Origin: Paraconiothyrium sp. Pb-2020
Lineage: Eukaryota; Ascomycota; Dothideomycetes; Pleosporales; Didymosphaeriaceae
Length of the DNA stretch: 64,000 bases
NCBI GenBank assembly: GCA_022419385.1
Contig: JAJUBI010000003.1
Coordinates: forward strand, 1,922,001-1,986,000
Direction of reading: 5' to 3'
Each line of letters opens with the position of its first letter. Position 1 is the stretch's first letter. The translations under genes were made by a program, and so were the position numbers. Below the pieces are notes generated by a model. It was not told where the DNA came from and did no database searches. It saw only the letters and a list, made by a program, of their open reading frames with translations. Shown here piece by piece: positions 12,538 through 22,578 of the stretch.

Positions 12538-14078
12538 TGTTGCGGTGAGAAGATAGAAGGACGAGGTTGAGCGGATCGAAAAGAAGGTGCCTGCTGCCAA
12601 CGTCTCGCGAGGCACGAACCACACCTTTATAACGGAGGAAGAGTCAAACGCGGATGTCTAGACGCCTGCCGACTTATGCGCTCGCCCCCCTCGGTGCAAG
12701 GGACGCATCCTCGTCAAGTGCCGGTACAGAACGAGCTTCGCGGCCACTCCCATTGCGAGACCAAAGTGCCGACATGGGGATTAGCGCGATGGGAGCACGT
12801 CGCTGTGGGTTTGGAAGTGGGCCCGTCGAGACCGAATCCCTTCGCGTCCTGTTGCTGCAGGATCAGGGTGCCTCTAACCGAGGGGTGTGATTATTGGCTA
12901 CTCCGTATCTGAGACAGGCCCCTCGCAACCATGTCAATTGTACCCACAACATGTGCTCCTCCAGTTCGCAGTATGTGAACGGCCCGGCTGTCGAGCCGAT
13001 CGAGTCTTCATTTTGCGCAATCATCAGGCGACCCGTTCGGCGCGACCGTGCAGAGTGGAGAAGACGTTGTTGCGACTGTGCTGCAACTTATATTCATGTA
13101 TGCACGAGCGCGTCTACATGTCTGCATTCGGGCCTGTCAATATTGTGGAAAAAGTCCTCATCCATGGCCTTTCTAGCGCAAGCGGATGAAGTCTCGTACC
13201 ATTTCGAGGCAACTCCGACCCTTGTAGTTGCGGCACAGCGCCTACGCCTGCGCGGCGCTCTCTCCGAACATTAACGCGGCCTCAGGGTTGCATGATTGGT
13301 CAATCGTAAAAGCATCGTTACCATCGGGGTGGTACGGGACTGCCTTAGAGCAGCCCTTGACGGCCGTAATATGAAGCCGTGGTGGTACGACGGCGTGGAC
13401 GGCATGGACGGCTGAGGACTGCGTGCTCTACGGCTTGGAACCACACGCCACAATGTAGTCTCTCCATAGTGGGGTGCACCAACATAACATCGTATCTACG
13501 AGCGACCAACCAGGCAGGAGGCCTCACCCGTGCGCGGGTCCTTGAGACTCCCTTCGAAACCAGGTCATCTCGTCTGGAACGGTGGGTCTCAGAGCTACTG
13601 CAGGCGGCCGGGGCTCTGGGAGGTACTAGAGGAACGAACAGGCTGAAGACCAACACTCCTATCACAGCCATGTCAAACACGAAAGGAGTATCCATGCGGG
13701 CGACAAGGTCCCCATTCGATATCAACCCTGCCAGAAGAAGGAGCCGACGGTTTTCCCAAGCGTCAGCCTGAAGCACGTAGCGACTACGGACGGAAGGTCA
13801 CTCGTGTTGCAAAAACTTTATGCACCAGAAGATCCGGCGACGGGGAAGCGATTCGGCACGGTCCCGACAGTTGTGCTCCTTGGTGCACAGGAACAGGACG
13901 CGTGCAGACGGAGGATTCTAGGCTGAGTCCGGCCGCTGCAGCGGGAAAGTATTGAAGTATTCGTTAGCAGATCCAGCAGGCCAAGTCTCTACGCAGAGAA
14001 ACGTCTGACTTGATATAAGGAGTCATTGACAGACCTTCTTACCGTTGATCACTTCTGGAAGTGGTTGACTTTGTGAAA
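12538..14078. other. Intergenic between divergent permease and rhodopsin-domain genes
   Basis: This is a 1.5 kb shared upstream region. Open frames at 12654-13274 (plus) and 13345-13776 (both strands) show no domain. No clear regulatory motif was identified. Confidence 0.55.
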
Positions 14079-15393
14079 ATGGACCCCCTAGCAGATGCAC
14101 CAACGATCGATCCCATGGACACTTCGGTAGGAAACCGATTTGCTCCCTACGGCCCCGAGAACCACAGTGCGCCGTTATGGATTGTTTCGCTTCTCGGATT
14201 GATCTACGCGGTGGGAGTATTGATGATTCGAGTGTTCATCAAGAGAAGAGTCTTCGGTTGGGATGACTCTTTGATTGTTGCGGGCACAGTGAGTAGCAGA
14301 ACCTCAGCATGTTCATGTCGACCTCCTTACTGATCTTATATAGTTAACGGGACTCGTACAAGCCATTGTGTTCTTTAAGGCCCTCAAGAGTGGTCTAGGA
14401 CAGATACCAGAAAATGTTCCAAACCTCAGCACGACAGCAAGCGTGAGTTAGCCAGTCATCAATGGTTTTCTCTACTAAAGACTGCCAGTTGTCTTTCGCA
14501 GCGCAGATCCTATTACTGATCGCGCTGTACCTTGCAAAATGCTCTGGCATCCTGCTACTACGACGTCTTTTCGTGCGGGACCATAAGAGCATCAGCAGGC
14601 TGTGCGACATGGCGCTCGGATTCACGGTTCTTTGCGGGGTAGCGACAGTGATCCTAAGCAGTGCCGGTTGCCCTTCCTCGGGCTCCTTGACCAAGCACTG
14701 CAGCAGCCAGGTATGATGCGCATCGCCCCAGGCAAAAGGAACTGGTAGACTGACTCTTGAACAGAACACACGATGGATTGTTATCACAGCGCTGGATGTT
14801 GTGACTGAAATCATACTGCTGGTCCTGCCAGCATTTCTGGTATGGCAGCTGCAGATGAAAGCGAGCTACAAACTGCGCGTCATCGCAGCGTTCTGCTTCA
14901 GGATTTTGTATGTGATCGCCGCAGTGCCATGTGGTTGGGCTCAAGACTGACTCGTTGCAGGGTGATCTTCTTCTCGATCTTCCATCTGAGCGCGCGGATC
15001 AAGTACACAGACAACGCACAGCCGTCCCCATTCAACATCGTCTCGACGCTCATCTGGCACCAGACTTTACTTGCATGGTCTCTAATTTCGACAACCATAC
15101 CAAACCTGAAGGCTTTCCTACATTCACTGTCTGCGAACTGGGGTGGAGCAGACTGGGGCTACACTGTCAAGGCCTACGGCAATGGAACGTTCGAGATGAA
15201 GAACATGGGTACCGACTCGAGAAGCAGGGCAATGGCTTCAGGAGCAGGCACCGAGGCTGCCACAGACATGGACACCAAGTTCGAAACACAGATCCAGACA
15301 CGTCAGGTCGGAGAGAGAAGCTCGCTCGGCAGTGGTGGAAGCCAGGATATGATTATTCGGAAGGAAACTGTGTGGACGGTGGTACGATCGTGA
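14079..15393 (+). CDS. Fungal rhodopsin-domain (SAT4-like) integral membrane protein, second copy in window
   Basis: Five exons encode 368 residues: 14079-14288, 14344-14442, 14489-14710, 14765-14907, 14961-15393. All four introns are 46-55 bases with GT..AG ends; three are phase 0 and the last is phase 2. The frame is continuous across all junctions. Family marks are the 'FGWDDSLIVAG' motif after TM1-2, a TM3 region 'LAKCSGILLLRRLF', and a Cys-containing loop ('SSAGCPSSGSLTKHC'). The last helices are followed by a ~95-residue Ser/Thr-rich cytosolic tail. It belongs to the same broad family as the gene at 2032 but is only distantly similar in sequence and has a different intron pattern, so it is not a recent duplicate. 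Role unknown. Confidence 0.85.
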
Positions 15394-16250
15394 GGGCCAC
15401 ACGGAAGGATTTGGCATCGACCAATCGCGGCACGCATTTCACGAGCCGGCATCCTTCCCTCCGCCCCGGGACGAACTTAGGCGACGCGGTCTCGTTAGGG
15501 CAGGTCGGCAGGGGGATGCGATGCGATGCGCAGCGCGGCTCGGCTCAGCTCAGCAGCTCAGTGTAGTTATCAAGTGAATAGTATCGTTGCATTGGACTCC
15601 GGTGGCTCTTGAGCCTGCCATTCCACGCCCTCGTTGACAACCGGGCTCCCCTGCGTCTCGCAACCTGGGTTATCTTTCCTGTTGCTTCTGCACTGCGTCT
15701 ACCGTGCAAATAACCGGCATGATCGAACGACCCAACGCAGTGACCCCACGCCGTCGGGCCGGTTGACGGAACGTGCCTTGCGCGCCGGGGCGACATGTCG
15801 ATTCGCTCCCTGCTAGCCTTCATCGACGTCCCGCTTCAGACGTCCCTAGTTCCACGAGTCAGAGTCGTACATCTCCCGTCCCGACTGCGCCGTTGCTGAT
15901 CTTGGCACAAACTTAATCGCCCATACTCGGTAGCGTCCGCACCGGAGCCTTGCCCTGCGCAGAGTAGCGCATGTGTAGGATTCAGCCTCTCTGTGGTGAA
16001 TCGCGAAGAACTTGATAGGGCCGCAATTCTAGAACCGCGGACCTGACTGCTGCCTTCGTTCGTTCAACAGCTTCCCGTGCGTCGTCGTCGAACTGCCTTC
16101 GGCATCGTAGTTTCGCCCCGGGAAGCTTCACCAACAAGAGTCCACGCCATCTGCAGGCCATCGTCACTGCAACGCTTCATACATCTACTGTTCAACATAT
16201 ACTACCTGCCCAAAGCTAAACGCCCAGACGGCGCCTTACATCCAACCATC
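15394..16250. other. Intergenic, promoter region of the GNAT gene
   Basis: No gene supported. A short imperfect run of GATGC/GGCTC/CAGCT repeats lies at about 15514-15561, just beyond the rhodopsin-domain gene. Confidence 0.55.
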
Positions 16251-17076
16251 ATGGCCTCAGACACATCGAAACCCAGCAACCCCCGTTCTAATTTGCAGCT
16301 TCGCACGGCCCAGCTGTCAGACCTACCGGCCATGGCTCGCGTATGGCATGCCGCCTTCTTCGATGACGAGATCATTGGAGAACTGATGCATCCAGATCGC
16401 AAGGAGCATCCCGAGGACGTATATTGGTTTCTGCTTCGCGGCATGCGTGAACGCTTCTGGGATTGGCGACACCAGTTTGTCCTTGTCACTGTGCAAGAAG
16501 ACGGGAAAGAAAAAATTGCTGGCGCTGCTGATTGGCGGAGGTTAGGCGAGGGTGGACGGAGGAGGGAGTTGGCGAATGTGGACCCCCGTGAGTCCTGTTA
16601 CTCTTTGTCACTGCGTTGCCCACGCAGACACTTTGACAGTGTCCGCGCTCAACCCACTGTCCTCCAAATCCCGACCCTTATTGCTTCCGGCTAAGTATCA
16701 CTCTCCACCAGGTAACCTGATCAGTCCGGCACTGAACGTCTACCACTCCCTTTCGCTGCGCCTTTTCCCAAATCGCGCAGCGGACCCTAAGAATGCCGAA
16801 TGGCTCACGGCAGCTGTAGCAAACTCGGAGAAGTACTGGACCGGCGATCGTGCCGAGTGCTGGGACTTGCATGTTTGCGGTGTGCACCCCGATTTCCAAG
16901 GTAAGGGCGTAGGCAAGTTGCTGGTGCAATGGGGTATAGAGCAAGCCAAGTCTGAGGGCGATAATGTGGTGGCAAGTGTTCTATGTGGTGAGAAGAACCG
17001 GGGGTTCTACGGGAAGGGTGGTCTAACTGTACAGGTTGGTGGAAGTGAGAATGGTATTGCATTATTTACCAAGTAA
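16251..17076 (+). CDS. GNAT-family N-acetyltransferase
   Basis: Two exons, 16251-16587 and 16712-17076, give 233 residues across a 124-base intron (donor GTGAGT, acceptor CCAG). The N-terminal half has the usual fungal opening 'LQLRTAQLSDLPAMARVWHAAF'. The C-terminal half has the acetyl-CoA-binding motif A, 'GVHPDFQGKGVGKLLV', with the Q-x-x-G-x-G core, followed by motif B ending near 'NRGFYGKGG'. It should transfer acetyl from acetyl-CoA to a small molecule or protein; the substrate is unknown. The start at 16251 has a good CATCATGG context and is preferred over upstream in-frame codons because no typical protein sequence precedes it. Confidence 0.88.
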
Positions 17077-20000
17077 CCAACGTCCAAGAGCGCACATCTC
17101 TGTGCACATTTTTGTATACTGTCTTAAAGTAGTACACTTCGTCATGTAAGATCTCGAGAGAATCTCTGCTGTAAAGATGATGCGCAAGGCTGTACGGAGT
17201 TCTGTAGCAAGATCAGAATCCAAGGGCAGCCCGCGCTGACGCTGGTGGCTGCTAAACTGATGTATAGTATGTCTTGTAGGCTCTGATAAAACCATCACAT
17301 AGCACAATCCCCTCAGGCTAAGTTGTCCTCCGGTATGCTCTCAAAACCAAAGGACAACTCATGTGTCGGAAGGCCCGAAGCCACTGGAAAGGACAGCCTA
17401 GCCGCTCCGCAAGACAACCTTACGAACTATCCGCACCGCGCCCTTCAGAAGATAATCCCAAGGCCAAAATCAGTCCCTGAAATCGTCTGAGTATCATTGT
17501 GGCCCCGGGCCCGCTCCTCATGCCGTCGTTCACGATGAGGGTTGAACGTCGCCAATAGAGCTCCGTCCATGCAGGTGGAATGGTTGGGATCGCAGGGACG
17601 TTCCTGCGGGATCCATCAATACTGGGTGTTCGCACAGGGGACTCGAAAAAGTAACCTGGGCGAGATTGTAGGAAGAGGAAGTTGATCGACCTCCTGCGTC
17701 GCGTATATCGAATACGTGCCGCGCGTTATCAACGGGGGAGCTCGCGGGTCGCTTTCGCATACACGCAGTAACGTGTGCTCGCATAAGAAACAGTTCGGAT
17801 AAATTTCTACCGAACGCGCGAGATCTTTGGGTCTATGATTGATTGCATCCCGCGACGTTCCTGATTGGATGCTACCACGGCACTTGTGGCAACGATCGGA
17901 GTCGTTCCGAGATCTCGATTGCGCGTCAAAAAATTGATGAGACGATTGACATGGCCCCCCACGTTCGATGTGTGTTGAACAGGTTCATTGATCCGACAGA
18001 GATGAAACATGACACCCCAGGAGACAAATGCTTGTAAGGCCTTGCTTAAGCTTGTTTTGACACAGGAAGGTCCCGTCTATCCGGGAAAATGCCCTATGTT
18101 CATACCCCAATATTCAGAGCACGAATGGCAGGAAATGCGCGAATGAAACTGGTTCAGCTTCATAGCACCAACTGGCATCAACCTTGGAAACATCAATCCG
18201 CCCCGCAATTTGACAAGATTGAGTCCGATGCCTACGTACACCTTACCATCACATTATTAATAAAGATAGTAACCTTGTAACGTACTGTCCTTACTTAACG
18301 CTGACCAAAATGCATATCTATGAAAGCCCCCTAGAACCAATACTCTTCCCAGCAGCTCAAGACCTTGTTCAGAAGCTCCTTGGGACAATTTCCCTTAAAC
18401 AGGGCTTCCTTGCACATTCTCTGCTTTTCGAACACTTCCACGGGTAGACAGCTCGCAGCACCTTCGTGTGAAACTGCCTTACTTTCACGCAATGAGACAC
18501 GTAAGAGATGAGGCAAATGCTAGGGCGTCCATCTAAGGAGTATTCGCTCTGACGGGGTTGATAACGACCGGCTATGTTCCAGATATTCATGACATTGCTC
18601 TCTCCCACCAGGTACACTTGTTGACATGTGAAATCCAGGTTTAGAGCCGAAGATTGCGTGGCCAACCTTGGTGCTGAAGTCTTTGATGTTTGTCTTGAGA
18701 AGCCTTGATTTTGCCTGTGGACTTTGTCGACAAGAAGCCCTGTCGATTTCCTGCACTCGTGCATGATAACGGCAGCTTCCGCGGAGTTGGGTTTAAGGTC
18801 TTTTTCCTCGTGAAGTTCTTGGACAAAGTGGCGGAACTATCGGCGATGATCTGTCTTCTTCGTGCAGTCGGATCCAACTATGCATTTTCGTCAATCAATG
18901 ATCTTTGCACATTGAGTCAATCATCGGAGTTCTTGGTTGGTTTATACTCACCACAGTGGCAGCTGAAATTTACATATCTATAGCCATCAATAGACGGTCG
19001 ATCCGTTCCGTAGCGTGATCCAATGCAGATAATCGGAGAGATATGTTGGACTACAAGTCAAGTAGACCCGCAATTATCTCACGTCTTTAACGCCGTCAAT
19101 GAGAGATTACCTTCAATGTAACTAATTGATGTCTCCGATACAGCTCAGACTATCTTTAAGACACCATTCAATGTCACACTGGATGCAGAACTTATCGACG
19201 TTTGAGCTACTACAGGTAGTCTATTCTTCTCCCAAAAGAACTTTTTTGAATCAACAAAATCTTATCATGAGCAAATCGGCGGAGAACGCGATGGGCTATG
19301 AGAAGGACTGGAAACTTATAAACTAAGGGCTCTCGCCGACCACAGCTACAGCCATCCCGGTATGGCGGTACACGTTGCAAACGGCTCAACTTGGGTCGAC
19401 AGCATGCTGGTAGCGGTGTCGCGACTCCTATCTCCTTGCATTGAGTTATCTCACCAAATTTCCCCCACATAATTTTGCCAAAGTCTTATGGAATTATCAT
19501 ATTCAAGTTCGCCCACAAGTTTTTATGATGGACGGACGGAGAATTTCTCGTCTATTATCCGGACGTCTTCATCAGTGCCGAAGGTTTGATCCAAGGCTCC
19601 ATCAATACCGAATCAATCGATCCAACTGGCTCAGAGATAACAGCGTCATCTACTGGCCTGGCTCACCCACTAGATCGTTCTGAGCGCCATTTGCAGTTTT
19701 TGCATTGGAAATTACCGCATCCTTAACATGTTGCACAGTGGTAAACCTTAGGCTAAAGCTGTGAATCACTGCATGATCCTTAGTGTTTCAGATGCATTGT
19801 AGACAGTAGCCAATATGAAGTTGTCAGATCGGCGTAACTGTAGACCGCCCTATAACGTGACAGATCCTTGGTCTATAGAGTGAGTGACCTACAAGGATAA
19901 GGCCACCCGATCGCAGCTTCGATAGATGAGAGGATCCGCCTATCCATCTCTAATCTTGAGATTGGGCAATGGGTTCTACGTACCTCTATGCTTGAGTTAC

Positions 20001-20669
20001 CGTGGGATGCACCAACAGTAGATTTACGATTTACGGACCCCAACAGCAGACGCAGTTTCCACCCTTCTAAATTACTCCTCGACTTCCGATGCCTCTTTCA
20101 AACTACCAAGTAAGCAAACTATACACTTCTGTACTTCATACCTAAACTAGGTAATGGGCATTTACCAATCAGTGAACGTGTATCGTCCGTTAGCCGCTTT
20201 TACGCAGTTCCTACCTTTTAGTTGGACGTTCTGCAAGTGGCTCAGGTCGTAAGTGCTCAAGTCTACCGTATTGTAAGCGTATTCCTTTGTACGTACCTAA
20301 TCACCAAATATAGAGGTCCAAGGCTGGACTACGCTTTCGCTAAATGTGCCGAGCCGTTAGGCGTGCATGATCCTTAACTTACTCCCGAAATCATTTCGGC
20401 CAACCTATTTCATGCTACACATAGTTTACCCCATCAAGACATACATCTGCAGGCTCGGACTTGGGCCATCGTATTCATTTGCTACGATCCACTAGGCGTG
20501 TTTAATGCGGTACCAACCGTGACGAGACTCTTGCAGATCGTCAGACTCTGTCTGACAACAGCCCCAACAACGTCCGGAACTCAGGCTGGCAAGGCCTCAG
20601 CCAAGCAGAAGATTCCTTCAGTTGAACGAGGGATAGACGTACATATACCGATTTGGCACTTAGGAAGAG
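17077..20669. other. Gene-poor region upstream of the secreted cysteine-rich protein
   Basis: About 3.6 kb with only short, unrecognised open frames. Around 18331-18877 (minus) several frames follow one another with plausible protein composition, and a tail rich in Cys, Lys and Glu, but no consistent exon model could be built. No transposon domain was recognised. It may contain decayed sequence. Confidence 0.45.
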
Positions 20670-20677
20670 TATAAATA
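20670..20677 (+). promoter_or_regulatory. TATA box of the secreted cysteine-rich protein gene
   Basis: TATAAATA lies about 138 bases upstream of the ATG at 20815. It is followed by a CT/CA-rich leader of the kind common before strongly expressed fungal genes. Confidence 0.6.
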
Positions 20678-20814
20678 TCGCTGTGAATGCTGTGTCAGTA
20701 GCAACATCATCATTCATCTTCGCATCGCTTTCGCATCTCAACAGTTACTTCTACTCTTTCAACGAAGTGTACTGTTACTATCAGCAGATATAAATTCCAC
20801 ACTCAATCATCAAC

Positions 20815-21246
20815 ATGAAGTTTACCTCCGTCGTCCTCTTTGCCGCTTCTTTGGCTTCTGTTTACTCCACTGCCATCCCCGACTCTGAAACCCTCGAATG
20901 CGGCGAGCTTGGTCGCATGAACATTAAGCCCGGCGATCTCCCTGAGAACGTCCACATCAGCGATGTCCGCACTTGCCGCGATCACCCCGAAACCACCAGT
21001 GTGAACAAGAGGAAGCATGACGGAACCCCCAGCATTTTCAAGCGCGAATGCAACGACTCCGGAAAATCCAAGGGATGCTCGAAGAACGGATACTGCTGGA
21101 AGGAGTGCGGTGGTGGCCACCAGTGGTGCTGGATTGCGCTTGCTGAGGGATGGGGCCCGTGGAAGACTTGCTCGAACGATGCGCAGTGCTCAAGCAATGA
21201 CCCATGTGCAAAGGGTGACTGCAAGGACTGTGGGTGCTCTTGTTAA
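20815..21246 (+). CDS. Small secreted cysteine-rich protein (effector-like), with pro-region
   Basis: A single exon encodes 143 residues. Residues 1-19 are a clear signal peptide (hydrophobic core, Ala-rich end). A pro-region of about 55 residues follows, with two Cys. A dibasic Lys-Arg, just before 'ECNDSGKSKG', would be cut by Kex2. The predicted mature peptide is ~65 residues with 12 cysteines, ending in Cys-rich 'DCKDCGCSC', and has several Trp (WCW, WGPW). The spacing suggests up to six disulfides. Small, secreted, Kex2-processed, Cys-rich proteins in gene-poor regions are typical fungal effector or antimicrobial candidates, but function is unknown. A TATA box lies upstream and an AATAAA signal downstream. 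No homologue can be named with certainty. Confidence 0.85.
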   Translation: MKFTSVVLFAASLASVYSTAIPDSETLECGELGRMNIKPGDLPENVHISDVRTCRDHPETTSVNKRKHDGTPSIFKRECNDSGKSKGCSKNGYCWKECGGGHQWCWIALAEGWGPWKTCSNDAQCSSNDPCAKGDCKDCGCSC

Positions 21247-22578
21247 GTACTGTGGATGCTAGAAAATTATCAAACATCCTAGTCAGATGCCCTCTTCCAC
21301 ATCTATAGTATAGACTTCCCCTCCTATTTAGAGCCACTGTCTTTACCGTATTGAATTCTGGTAATCGAATGAAGATCATGTCTTTGGAGCTCTTTGAATA
21401 AAAAGAAACTCATGATCAAAGCTGTACCGTTGAGACTAGACATCTAACAAATTGAGAGCAGAAAATTCCGGAGTCATGTGCCCATGCTGGTCAAGTCGTC
21501 ATCAAAACTATCATGAATAACTCCAGAGTAGTGTCGTCTCTCAAGTAGCAATATACAGATATTTATGCAACCAGTAGTGCACATATTTGATGTCTTATTA
21601 AATACCGATAGACGCCTGACGGTTTATAACCCTAGGAACTTTTGCTCTGTTTCTACTGCATTGATCCTACATTTAGAAGAAGTCGAAAATTAGATATGAG
21701 GGTAAGTGCCGCTATAGTAAGATGCTACCCTAAGAAGAACTAGTGCCTATCGCATCTTGATGAAAAATCCTACGGGCAAGGAGGGGATGACGACTGCTAC
21801 GGGAGCTCGTTGAGATAGAGAAGAAAAAAAGACTGGGAGGTCCAATGCCTTGAATCGCTTTTCAATGCCGCTAGTGCGAGGTTTGAGTGCTACAGGATCG
21901 TGGTCCGCTCCATGTAAAAGCCAATCCCGTACTTCGGTACTTGCAGTGCATTTTCTCTACGTCATATTCGTATCCATGCACAATTCTGAGGAGACTATGT
22001 ACAGGACGTTGCTTGCTTCAGACCAATCCTTTTCTATACCGCCTATACAGCAATTTAGACAGGAACTCGAAGTGTTTGGGCATAGAACAATGGCTGAACT
22101 CTGAATCTATCAGCTGGGTGAGTGTTTCACTCACCGTCTTCGCTGTTTACGCAACCTTATTGCCGTAGGGTTTCTGGATCGAGGTCGTACATGGAAACCT
22201 CGGGTACCGCTCTAGAACCCTCACCACTTCACTTCCAAAAAGCCGCATCACGATGGAACGCTGCAACAGAGGTCATAGACGAGGGAGTCTCATAGCTATT
22301 TAAGATATAAAAGCTACATCATCTCCATCGAGTGGCCCGAACAATCCATCCAATTTTAAAAGCGTATCGATGATATCGCCATACCTATGAGATACAAGCG
22401 CTAGAGGTATGCCCATCCGCCTATCAACGCCAGCATCCTGCAAGAGAACCACAACCGACCAAACAATGTGAAAGAGAGGGCCAACTCGGAGCACCGTCGC
22501 AATGCTAAGACTACAGAATCGTGGAGGCATCAGGCAAAGTGCGTCTTCATCGCACTTGTAACAACCATGTAATACTGA
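21247..22578. other. Intergenic 3' flank, no gene
   Basis: An AATAAA at 21397-21402 is a likely polyadenylation signal of the cysteine-rich protein gene. The rest is AT-richer with no supported gene; the end nearest 22578 should hold the 3' UTR of the R3H-SUZ gene. Confidence 0.55.
21397..21402 (+). terminator. Polyadenylation signal AATAAA
   Basis: It lies 151 bases past the stop of the cysteine-rich secreted protein, within a run 'GAATAAAAAG', on the same strand. Confidence 0.4.
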
